Shown here piece by piece: positions 1 through 6,153 of a stretch of 6,191 nucleotides of DNA. This stretch comes from an uncultured Collinsella sp. (lineage in GTDB: Bacteria > Actinomycetota > Coriobacteriia > Coriobacteriales > Coriobacteriaceae). The notes under the pieces were generated by a model. The model saw only the letters and a list, made by a program, of their open reading frames with translations. It had not been told where the DNA came from and did not search any database. The DNA lies in assembly GCA_938045085.1 (NCBI GenBank), contig CALINZ010000107.1:1-6191 (forward strand), read 5' to 3'. Made by a program: the position numbers and the translations under genes. Numbering within the stretch: position 1 is the first letter of the stretch; every line of letters starts with the position of its first letter.

Positions 1-1
1 A

Positions 2-2206
2 CTCTCGCAATCGGGCTCGCGCGGTCGACGCCGCACGGGCAACGAGCCGGCGCCGCACGAACGCGTGAAGAGCGAACGCCGTGCCAACGAACCGCGACGC
101 ACCGCGAGTCCCCATCGCGCTTCTGCCAACAACGCGGGCCGCGCCAACACTCCCGCCGCAGAGCAGACGCCTGCTCGCCCCAAGTCCCGCTACATCCCTG
201 CACTCGACGGCCTGCGTACGCTCGCCGTCGTCGCGGTGGTGCTCTATCACCTTAACCTCACGTGGGCTCAGGGCGGCCTGCTCGGCGTCACGATCTTCTT
301 TGTGCTTTCGGGCTATCTGATCACACGCCTGCTACTCAACGAAGTCGCTAAGACCGGACGCATCGACCTCAAGAGCTTCTGGATTCGCCGCATCCGTCGC
401 CTGGTCCCCGCCGTGGTGACCGTCGTGGTAGCGACCTGTGCTCTGTGCACCGTCTTCAACCACGTGATGCTCACCAAGATGCGCCCCGATATCCTGCCGT
501 CGCTGCTGTTCTTCAACAACTGGTGGCAGATTGCCCAAAACATCTCGTACTTCAATGCTCTGGGCGACCCCTCGCCGCTCACGCACTTTTGGTCGCTTGC
601 CATCGAGGAACAGTTCTACCTGATTTGGCCGCCACTGCTGTTTGCCATGGTATCCATGCATGTGAGCAAACCCAACACGCGCCGCGTGGTTCTGGGCCTC
701 GCCATGGTATCTGCCCTAGCCATGATGGTGCTTTACAACCCTGCCGCCGACCCCAGCCGCGTGTACTACGGCACCGACACCCGCGTGTTCTCGCTGCTGC
801 TGGGTGCCTGGATGGCCTTTATCCCCGATCGCGACCTGGCGCCGGTGCGTCTCGCTCGTCGTTTGGGGCTCAATCGCCTGGCCGCCGCCAAGCACGGCAA
901 GAACGCCGAGAGCAAGCCTGGCGAGAAGGCCGACGAATCAGCCGAGACCGGCCCGGCACAGCCGAGCGCCCTCGTGCGCTTTTGGTCCTCGCCCGCATCC
1001 ATCGATGTGTTGGGCCTCGTGGGTCTGGTTGGCCTTGCCGCCATGGTCGCGCTCACCAACGGCTACACAGCCTTCCAGTATCGCGGAGGCACGCTGCTGT
1101 GCTCGATCCTCACGCTCATGGTCATTGCCGCCTGCGTGCAGCCCCAGGGCATGGTCGCACGAGCTTTGGCCGCCGAGCCGCTCGTATGGATTGGCAAACG
1201 CTCCTACAGCATCTACCTGTGGCACTATCCGCTGCTGCTCCTCATGAACCCGGTCGCCAACATCAACGACACGCCCTGGTGGCAGTACATTTTGCAGGTG
1301 TTGTTGGTGGTCGCCGTGGCCGAATGCTCATATCGCTTTATCGAGACGCCGTTTAGGAAGGGCGCCTTTGGGCGCACCGTTGCCGAATTCCGCGATGGCA
1401 CCACCACGCCCGCCAACTGGGCACGCACGCACGTCCCCGTCTGCGCAGCCTGCGCTGTCGTATTGGTCGTTGCACTGGGCGGCCTGATCTTTGTGCCCGA
1501 GACGTCTGCGCTGAGCGGCGAGGGCGCCGAAGTCCTCAACAAGGAAGCCAAGAACACCGCGCCCACCGACCAGCAGGCGGCCGACGACACCGACAAGGAC
1601 AACGACGGCTTCCCCGATGGCTCCTACGATCTGCTTATGATCGGCGACTCCGTGTCGCTGCGTGCCGTAGACACCTTTGACGGTGTGTTCCCGCACAGCC
1701 ATATCGATGCCGAAAAGGGCCGCCAGTTTGATGCGGGCCGCGCGACATTTGAGGGCTATATCCAGCAGAACCTTGCCGGCAAGATCGTGGTCTTTGCACT
1801 GGGCACCAACGGCTTGGTAACCGACGACCAGATCGACGCCATCATGGACGATGCAGGAGATAAGCGTATTGTGGTGTTTGTGAACACGCGCAGCCCGCAG
1901 CCGTGGGTTGGCTCTACCAACCAGGCCATCGCTAACGCCGCTACGCGCTACAAGAACGTGCGCGTTATCGACTGGTACGGATACAGCGCCAACCGCAACG
2001 ACCTGTTCGATGGCGATGGCACGCACCTATCGACCACTGGCGTGACTGAGTACCTCAACTTGATCCACGATGCCGTCAAGAAGGACCTGCCCGTGCATCC
2101 CGAGGATCACGTCAACGATCCGCAGCCGGCAGCCGTCAAGTCTGCCACCGACGCACTCGTCAATGCGCTTGCCTTCAAGCCGCACAAGCTGGGCACCGAC
2201 AAGTAA
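2..2206 (+). CDS. OatA-type membrane O-acyltransferase with C-terminal SGNH domain (5' end probably outside window)
   Basis: Probable cell-envelope O-acetyltransferase: a polytopic acyltransferase-3 domain would pass an acyl group across the membrane and the extracellular SGNH domain would place it on a glycan (peptidoglycan or another surface polysaccharide). Numbering from the GTG at 65: basic, disordered N-terminus to about 41; acyltransferase-3 hallmarks YIPALDGLR (43-51), the catalytic-type His in LYHL (H62), then FFVLSGYLIT, a basic IRRIRR patch, FWSLAIEEQFYLIWP and SYSIYLWHYP. A last membrane segment lies near 458-480. The SGNH domain shows GDS (S529 nucleophile), GTN (N582) and DGTH (D651, H654), so it looks active. 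A charged, low-complexity insertion lies near 275-305. The GTG at 65 (713 aa) has no Shine-Dalgarno, and the frame stays open leftward to base 2, so the real start is likely further upstream. The glycan substrate cannot be read from sequence; the family call is firm. Confidence 0.9.
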   Translation, partial: LSQSGSRGRRRTGNEPAPHERVKSERRANEPRRTASPHRASANNAGRANTPAAEQTPARPKSRYIPALDGLRTLAVVAVVLYHLNLTWAQGGLLGVTIFFVLSGYLITRLLLNEVAKTGRIDLKSFWIRRIRRLVPAVVTVVVATCALCTVFNHVMLTKMRPDILPSLLFFNNWWQIAQNISYFNALGDPSPLTHFWSLAIEEQFYLIWPPLLFAMVSMHVSKPNTRRVVLGLAMVSALAMMVLYNPAADPSRVYYGTDTRVFSLLLGAWMAFIPDRDLAPVRLARRLGLNRLAAAKHGKNAESKPGEKADESAETGPAQPSALVRFWSSPASIDVLGLVGLVGLAAMVALTNGYTAFQYRGGTLLCSILTLMVIAACVQPQGMVARALAAEPLVWIGKRSYSIYLWHYPLLLLMNPVANINDTPWWQYILQVLLVVAVAECSYRFIETPFRKGAFGRTVAEFRDGTTTPANWARTHVPVCAACAVVLVVALGGLIFVPETSALSGEGAEVLNKEAKNTAPTDQQAADDTDKDNDGFPDGSYDLLMIGDSVSLRAVDTFDGVFPHSHIDAEKGRQFDAGRATFEGYIQQNLAGKIVVFALGTNGLVTDDQIDAIMDDAGDKRIVVFVNTRSPQPWVGSTNQAIANAATRYKNVRVIDWYGYSANRNDLFDGDGTHLSTTGVTEYLNLIHDAVKKDLPVHPEDHVNDPQPAAVKSATDALVNALAFKPHKLGTDK

Positions 2207-2229
2207 CCTGCAGCGCAAACTTCCCACAT

Positions 2230-2267
2230 CCGGAGGGGGTGTCTGCCACGGCAGACACCCCCTCCGG
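2230..2267 (+). terminator. Perfect 16-bp inverted repeat after the acyltransferase gene
   Basis: CCGGAGGGGGTGTCTG (2230-2245) is followed by a 6-nt loop and its exact reverse complement (2252-2267), starting 23 nt after the stop. The position suits a transcription end or 3' stability hairpin for the + strand gene. No T-tract follows on either strand, so it is not a classic intrinsic terminator. It could instead be a dispersed REP-like palindrome. The hairpin is certain; the role is not. Confidence 0.55.
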
Positions 2268-2412
2268 CAGTTAGGGACACTCCTGGCGCAGCCAATGAAG
2301 ACCTCTACGGATGAATTCCAGGCCGCTCCGTCGCTCCAGACATCGTTTCCGCGCCTCGTGCCTGCCCCAAACAATCAAAACAAGCCCTTTTCGCCGCACC
2401 CTCAAAGGTCTG

Positions 2413-2640
2413 TGGGCAAAAAAGGGCAAATATGAGTACTGTTACCATTTTAGTAGCAGGCAAAACCACCCAAAATGACGTCCGAGCGACCCCTACAACC
2501 CCCTAAAGCAGCCAACCTGACTGGTTTAAGGCGTATTGGAGCCAATTTTAATGAACATACTAAAGGCTATGTTCATTATCTTTTAGGATGTAAATGCTAT
2601 TCACTTAGCAACAGTACTCATATTTGGCATTTTTTGTCCA
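2413..2640. repeat. 228-bp segment bounded by 31-nt inverted repeats (MITE-like candidate)
   Basis: The left arm (2413-2443) and the reverse complement of the right arm (2610-2640) match at 28 of 31 positions, including a perfect 17-nt core, caaatatgagtactgtt (2427-2443 and 2610-2626). Weaker similarity runs inward to a shared TAGCA. The ends read TG...CA. The interior is AT-richer than the flanking genes, has no credible ORF and contains an 11-bp hairpin. This form fits a small non-autonomous mobile element or two inverted copies of a dispersed motif. I see no clear target-site duplication, and no transposase gene is present. It lies between two converging genes, so it is unlikely to be a promoter for either. 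Confidence 0.55.
2549..2578. repeat. 11-bp stem hairpin inside the inverted-repeat segment
   Basis: taatgaacata (2549-2559) pairs exactly with tatgttcatta (2568-2578) around an 8-nt loop. A shorter palindrome, ATTGG-AG-CCAAT (2535-2546), lies just before it. No long T-tract follows directly on either strand, so a terminator is unlikely; internal hairpins of this kind are common in MITE-like elements. Confidence 0.6.
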
Positions 2641-2670
2641 TTGCTATATAACTAACACCCTATAGCAGAC

Positions 2671-2704
2671 AAAAAACAGGCCGCAGCCCATCGCTGCGGC
2701 CTGT
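2671..2704 (-). terminator. Intrinsic terminator of the Mg2+ transport operon
   Basis: Read leftward, ACAGGCCGCAGC (2704-2693), loop GATGG and GCTGCGGCCTGT (2687-2676) form a perfect 12-bp GC-rich stem followed by six Ts (2676-2671). It starts 19 nt past the transporter stop codon. The other side has no T-tract, so it acts on the - strand only. Confidence 0.93.
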
Positions 2705-2723
2705 TCGGAAGCAAAAGTGGGCG

Positions 2724-3986
2724 TTAAGCGCTGTAGCCCATCGCTTGCAGCACAAACATGACGACTGTCAGCACCGTAATCACGGCGATAGTCGCCCAAG
2801 TGAGCACGTTCCACACGCGGCCATTGCGGTTGGCACCCATGATGTGACGGTCGGCGGCGATAACCACCTGGAACACCAGAACCACGGGCAGTAGCACGCC
2901 ATTGATGACCTGTGAGGTCATCATAATCTGGAACAGATCGACGCCGGGCATAAGCACCAGCACGGCAGAGATACCGATGATGGCCGTAATGATGCCGCGG
3001 TAAACCGGGGCCTCGTCCCAGCTGCGGTCGGCACCGCGCTCCCAGCCAAATGCCTCGCAGATAGCGCTCGACGTAACGCCCGGCAGCACGCAGGCGGCCA
3101 AGAAGCTCGCCGCGACCAGGCCCGAGGCAAACAGTACCGTGGACCACTGACCCGCAATAGGCTCCAGCGCGCGGGCAGCATCGGCGGCATCGCTAATCTG
3201 AATACCCGCCGGGAACAGCACCGTACCGGTCGTGATGATAATGAAGCCCGCAATGATATCAGCAGCGATCGAGCCGCTCACGGTATCAATACGCTGCAGC
3301 ACGATGTCGTCCTCGCCCGCGTTCTTATCGACCACGTTGTTCTGCGCCAAGAAAATCATCCACGGCGCGATGGTGGTACCGATCGTTGCGACCACGAGCG
3401 ACACGTAGCTGGGGTCATTTTGAATGTTAGGCACGACCAGGTCGACCGCGACCTCACCCCAGTTGGGGCCAGCCATAAACGCGGCGACAATATAGGTCAC
3501 GAAGACGCAGCTTACCAGCAGCAGAATCTTCTCGATGCGCTGGAAACTACCCGACATGGTAAGCATCCACACCAGCAGCGCCACCAAAGGCACCGAGATG
3601 CTCGCCGGCACGCCAAAGAGAGCAAGGCCGCTGGCGATACCCGCAAACTCCGAAATGGTCACAGCCGTGTTGGCGATCAACAGCGCCGCCATAGCAAGTA
3701 CACTCTTGCGCACGCCAAAGCGCTCGCGGATGAGCGATGCCAGGCCCTTGCCCGTGACGCAGCCGCAGCGCGCCGCGGTCTCCTGCGTCACGATGAGCAG
3801 CACAGTCATGACGGGAAGCATCCAGAGCATCTTGTAGCCATAGTTGGCGCCCGCACTGGAATACGTTGCAATGCCGCCGGCGTCATTGCCCGAAAGCGCC
3901 GCCAGCAGACCGGGGCCCATAGCGCCAAAGATGGCCGCGATGGTCAACTTTTGCTTGGTGCCCGACTTTTGCTTGGTATTTTGCAC
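2724..3986 (-). CDS. NRAMP-related divalent metal transporter, probably a magnesium transporter (NRMT type)
   Basis: A 420-aa membrane transporter of the NRAMP/SLC11 superfamily with about 11 membrane segments, the usual family length. Fold hallmarks are GPGLLAAL (24-31), CVTGKGLASLIRERFG in the TM2-TM3 loop, and a CEAFGWERG stretch near TM8. The metal site departs from manganese/iron NRAMPs: TM1 has NDAGG (34-38) where MntH has MDPGN, so Asp35 is kept and Asn becomes Gly38; TM6 has APWM (207-210) where MntH has MPHN, so the selectivity Met becomes Ala207. Loss of that Met is known for NRMT proteins of clostridia and Eggerthella, which carry Mg2+. I therefore infer Mg2+ import, not Mn2+. Start: GTG at 3986 with AGGTGG 4 nt upstream; a longer reading from GTG at 4049 would overlap the upstream gene by 55 nt and lacks support. 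It is the second gene of the operon, 8 nt after the MgtE-like gene. Confidence 0.88.
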   Translation of the reverse strand: MQNTKQKSGTKQKLTIAAIFGAMGPGLLAALSGNDAGGIATYSSAGANYGYKMLWMLPVMTVLLIVTQETAARCGCVTGKGLASLIRERFGVRKSVLAMAALLIANTAVTISEFAGIASGLALFGVPASISVPLVALLVWMLTMSGSFQRIEKILLLVSCVFVTYIVAAFMAGPNWGEVAVDLVVPNIQNDPSYVSLVVATIGTTIAPWMIFLAQNNVVDKNAGEDDIVLQRIDTVSGSIAADIIAGFIIITTGTVLFPAGIQISDAADAARALEPIAGQWSTVLFASGLVAASFLAACVLPGVTSSAICEAFGWERGADRSWDEAPVYRGIITAIIGISAVLVLMPGVDLFQIMMTSQVINGVLLPVVLVFQVVIAADRHIMGANRNGRVWNVLTWATIAVITVLTVVMFVLQAMGYSA

Positions 3987-3990
3987 GCGA

Positions 3991-3996
3991 CCACCT
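3991..3996 (-). promoter_or_regulatory. Shine-Dalgarno AGGTGG overlapping the upstream stop codon
   Basis: The first two bases of AGGTGG (3996-3991) are the last two of the TAG stop (3997-3995) of the MgtE-like gene, and the GTG start follows after 4 nt. This decides the transporter start and implies translational coupling of the two genes. The spacing is slightly short. Confidence 0.65.
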
Positions 3997-5839
3997 AACC
4001 AATGACCGACATGGTGAGCAGCACCGCAGCGGCGCAGTACGCTACGCACGAGATCATGACGGCAATAACGTTCATGGCGGTGCCCGACGTGTTGAGGTCA
4101 TGCTCGTCACGCCAGAACAGCACCATCAGGTAAATCACGGCACTCATGTTGCCAACCAGGCAAATGATGGCAGCGATATTAAAGCACCCGGTAAAGAGTT
4201 GCTCCTCAAACATGGGCGCATCGGGGAACGCAGCGGTGCGCACCAGCTGGGCGCACAGGTAGGTCACGAGTGACAGAATCAGGCCCATGCCCGTGCTCTG
4301 GAAGAAGAACCCCAGATACGGCTTGGGCTCGTCGTCGTGACCGTCATACTCCAGGAAGTAGTTCTTGACGAACGACACCATGCGCGAGGCCGCCAGCAGC
4401 ACGAGCGGCATGGCGCACATGGGGAACACCACCAGATGCGCGGAGCCGAGCGCCGTTCCCAGCACGGTCGCCATGATGCACGACGCGATGCCCCATACAA
4501 CAACCCAGTACTGGCGATGCACGAACCAGCTGAGCACGTTCGTCGAGTCGTCCGACGCGCTATCGCCCGAGCCGACACCGGCGATCTGCAGGTCCTCCTG
4601 ATGCTCCTCGGCAATAACGTCCATGGCGTCGTCGAAGGTCACGATGCCCAGGATATGACGGTTCTCGTCGCAGACAGGGATGGCAACCAGGTCGTACTTG
4701 GTCATCTCGTCCGTCACGTCTTCCTGGTCCTCGTCGGGTGACACGTAGACCAGATCGCGATAGGCGAGCTGGCCCAGCGTGGCGTCGCGGTCGGCCACGA
4801 TCAGCGTGCGCAGCGAAAGCACGCCCGTCAGCATGCCGCTCGGGTCCTCGGTATAGACGTAATAGACGCTCTCAAAGTCCTCGTCGAGCTTGCGAATCGC
4901 CTCGATGGCGTCGCCGACCGTCGCCGTGGCGGGCAGCGAGACAAACTCCGAGGTCATGATGCGGCCGGCGGTGTTGTCCTCGTAGCCCAGCAGATTACGA
5001 ATCGCCTTCTCCTCCTTGACGCCCATCAGGCGCAGGAGCTTCTCGGCCTTCTCATAATCGAGTTCGTCGATCAGGTCGGCAGCGTCGTCCGGGTCCATCA
5101 TGGCCAGCATCGACGATGCGTCGGTATCGGACAGGCCCTCGAGCATCTCGGTCATAAGCTCGTCGTCATCGAACTCCGAGATGGCCTCGGCGGCCTGGGC
5201 AGTATCGAGCTGCGCAAACACCTGCGCACGCAGGCGCGGGTCGAGCTGCTCGATAATGTCGGCGATGTCGGCAGGGTGCAGCTCGCCGAGCGTCTTGTGC
5301 GACACCGAGAGTTGAATGTTCTTGGTCGAGCGGTCGAGCAGGTCCATGTAGGACCAAGCGATGATGTCCTCACTGAGCGGCTTGCCCAGGTGCTTCATAA
5401 AGCCTTCGACGATATGCTCGAGCGCGGGGCTGATGGCGCGTAGCAGACCGCGGGCACCGACCTCGGCGCCCAGCAGGCGCAGCTGGTTTTCGCCCGACAT
5501 GGAAAACTTGATGTCGTTGACGCGCACGACCTTCATGCCCTGCGTGTCGACGATCTGCTTGTTAAGCACGTCGCGGGCGAGCAGGAGTTCGGTCGGCTGC
5601 AGGTACGAAAAACGAATTTCGGTGGCCGACGTCTTAAGGTGTACACCCGTCTCGTCGATACGGTCGACCCATTTGCGCCAGCTAATCATAAACGGCGTCT
5701 TGCCGGGTCCGCGGAACGCGAGCGACGTCACGTGTGGAAAAACTTCGCCGGTAGCAATGCCAAAATCGTTCACAACGCCGAGCTTTTCGCCATCGACGTC
5801 CAAGACCGGCAGTTTGAGCATCTCACTCAGATAATTCAA
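3995..5839 (-). CDS. PRC-barrel / MgtE_N / CBS-pair membrane protein, MgtE-like (possible Mg2+ sensor or partner of the NRMT)
   Basis: A 614-aa protein; ordinary MgtE channels are about 450 aa. Domains in order: PRC-barrel-like 1-80 (LSEMLKLPVLDVDGEKLG), a second PRC-like repeat about 85-165 (ARDVLNKQIVDTQGMKV), MgtE_N about 186-290 (ELHPADIADIIEQLD; acidic EFDDDELMTEML; MDPDDAADLIDEL), two CBS domains about 293-418 (TAGRIMTSEFVSLP; GIVTFDDAMDVIAEEHQED), then about five membrane segments (442-614). MgtE_N and CBS domains of MgtE bind Mg2+ and gate the pore, so cytoplasmic Mg2+ sensing is well supported. The membrane part is divergent: the GGNxGxQS-type motif of TM2 is absent (MPLVLLAAS instead), and the TM5 position of the pore Asp appears to be Val594 in my by-eye alignment. 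It may be a regulator of the adjacent transporter rather than a channel. The TTG start at 5839 has GGGAG 6 nt upstream but is uncertain; see the short ORF at 5823-5855. Confidence 0.85.
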   Translation of the reverse strand: MNYLSEMLKLPVLDVDGEKLGVVNDFGIATGEVFPHVTSLAFRGPGKTPFMISWRKWVDRIDETGVHLKTSATEIRFSYLQPTELLLARDVLNKQIVDTQGMKVVRVNDIKFSMSGENQLRLLGAEVGARGLLRAISPALEHIVEGFMKHLGKPLSEDIIAWSYMDLLDRSTKNIQLSVSHKTLGELHPADIADIIEQLDPRLRAQVFAQLDTAQAAEAISEFDDDELMTEMLEGLSDTDASSMLAMMDPDDAADLIDELDYEKAEKLLRLMGVKEEKAIRNLLGYEDNTAGRIMTSEFVSLPATATVGDAIEAIRKLDEDFESVYYVYTEDPSGMLTGVLSLRTLIVADRDATLGQLAYRDLVYVSPDEDQEDVTDEMTKYDLVAIPVCDENRHILGIVTFDDAMDVIAEEHQEDLQIAGVGSGDSASDDSTNVLSWFVHRQYWVVVWGIASCIMATVLGTALGSAHLVVFPMCAMPLVLLAASRMVSFVKNYFLEYDGHDDEPKPYLGFFFQSTGMGLILSLVTYLCAQLVRTAAFPDAPMFEEQLFTGCFNIAAIICLVGNMSAVIYLMVLFWRDEHDLNTSGTAMNVIAVMISCVAYCAAAVLLTMSVIG

Positions 5840-5855
5840 TGGTGCTCCCCATCAT
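5823..5855 (-). CDS. Ten-codon ORF at the best ribosome binding site: leader peptide or frameshifted true start
   Basis: GGAGG (5864-5860) sits 4 and 7 nt before two tandem ATGs (5855 and 5852), the best start signal in this leader. This frame encodes MMGSTIELSE and stops at TGA (5825-5823), 1 nt before an in-frame ATG of the long gene (codon 7, at 5821). It may be a leader peptide coupled to the MgtE-like gene. Alternatively, removing one G from the GGGG run (5850-5847) would join these ATGs to the long frame as MMGAPLNYLSEM, making the short ORF the product of an indel. Both readings fit. Confidence 0.35.
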   Translation of the reverse strand: MMGSTIELSE

Positions 5856-5859
5856 AATT

Positions 5860-5864
5860 CCTCC
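5860..5864 (-). promoter_or_regulatory. Strong Shine-Dalgarno GGAGG for the MgtE-like gene region
   Basis: GGAGG followed by AATT and ATGATG. It is well placed for the two ATGs at 5855 and 5852, but 20 nt from the TTG at 5839, the first start in the long frame. This mismatch raises the frameshift or leader-peptide question. Confidence 0.8.
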
Positions 5865-5902
5865 AGACGCGGCCGCGCGTGCGGCGTCCGGGGGCTTCTG
5901 GA
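5860..5902 (-). promoter_or_regulatory. Hairpin able to hide the Shine-Dalgarno, with a competing pairing
   Basis: On the - strand CCGGACGC (5891-5884) pairs with GCGTCTGG (5870-5863) as 8 bp with one G-U, and two more C-G pairs past a bulged A would take in the whole GGAGG. A competing stem, TCCAGA (5902-5897) with TCTGGA (5867-5862), uses the same 3' strand. Both cover part of the ribosome binding site, which suits translational control. This is by-eye pairing, not a computed fold. Confidence 0.45.
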
Positions 5903-5932
5903 TATGTATACGCATGCGCGGGCGGCACGCCG

Positions 5933-5998
5933 CTCGACGCTTACACCCCGTGCATGCGCAAAAAGCACCTGCATGGGGTCATCGACTGTATGGTCGAG
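5933..5998 (-). ncRNA. Structured 5' leader element with alternative stems (candidate cis-regulatory RNA)
   Basis: In the transcript, CUCGAC (5998-5993) can pair either locally with GUCGA (5986-5982, loop CAUACA) or distally with GUCGAG (5938-5933). The distal stem encloses a strong hairpin: CCCCAUGCAGGUGC (5978-5965), a U5 loop and GCGCAUGCACGGGG (5959-5946), 14 positions with two mismatches and one G-U. The two uses of CUCGAC exclude each other, as in riboswitches and other RNA switches. It lies upstream of a Mg2+ operon, so metal control is plausible. I could not match it to the M-box or any other riboswitch consensus I know. Confidence 0.45.
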
Positions 5999-6047
5999 GT
6001 TTGGATTTCACCTGTAACCTTTCTCTTGACCCTCATTAACCGCAGTA

Positions 6048-6056
6048 ACTATAGCA
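6048..6056 (-). promoter_or_regulatory. Extended -10 promoter candidate for the Mg2+ operon
   Basis: TGCTATAGT reads as TGn plus a near-consensus -10 (TATAGT). No good -35 is seen 16-18 nt upstream, as is allowed with an extended -10. Transcription would begin near 6041, giving a leader of about 200 nt before the MgtE-like gene. This is a motif match only. Confidence 0.4.
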
Positions 6057-6124
6057 TCAGCATCGCCCTGCGGCATCGAATTTATGCGCTGCACATTGCA
6101 GGCATACCAAACACTGACGCATCC

Positions 6125-6153
6125 GTGACATAGTCATTGGGTGTTCCTATAGT
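6125..6153 (+). promoter_or_regulatory. Sigma-70-type promoter candidate pointing out of the window
   Basis: GTGACA (6125-6130), a 17-nt spacer and TATAGT (6148-6153) match 5/6 and 5/6 to the -35 and -10 consensus. No + strand gene follows inside the window, so it would serve a divergent gene beyond base 6191. A second, weaker + strand match is TTGACC (6026-6031), 18 nt, TATAGC (6050-6055), which overlaps the leftward -10. From 6057 to the edge I see no gene. Confidence 0.4.

Noticed and set aside
445..1356. 303-aa ORF in another + strand frame
   Set aside because: It is a shadow of the acyltransferase gene: composition dominated by Arg, His, Ala and Pro, with no domain; the same holds for the other long antisense frames here and over the Mg2+ operon.
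2384..2427. GCCCTTTT (2384-2391) and AAAAGGGC (2420-2427) inverted repeat as a terminator
   Set aside because: The 8-bp arms are 28 nt apart with no T-tract placed to terminate either strand; probably chance or part of the adjacent repeat.
2027..2435. Small ORFs across the acyltransferase 3' end and palindrome
   Set aside because: They owe their length to the coding strand and the GC-rich hairpin, lack ribosome binding sites and show no recognisable motif.
2724..4049. Longer transporter ORF (441 aa) from GTG at 4049
   Set aside because: It would overlap the upstream gene by 55 nt; the extra 21 residues do not look like an NRAMP N-terminus, and the GTG at 3986 has a Shine-Dalgarno at the gene junction.
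5965..6030. Cobalamin riboswitch resemblance (AGGUGAAAUCC and a downstream ACAGU)
   Set aside because: Only short matches; the full B12-box and P4-P6 core spacing do not align, and the downstream genes concern Mg2+, not cobalamin.
5840..6060. M-box (ykoK) Mg2+ riboswitch, expected from the gene context
   Set aside because: UUAAUGAGGGUC and CAUACAGUCG vaguely resemble M-box pieces, but the conserved GGUGAGGCUCC, GCUGCC and CCAAUGGGUCAACAG blocks are missing, so I do not assign the family.
5839..6133. Small + strand ORFs in the leader of the Mg2+ operon
   Set aside because: No good ribosome binding site or domain; they run antisense to a region better explained as a structured leader and promoter.
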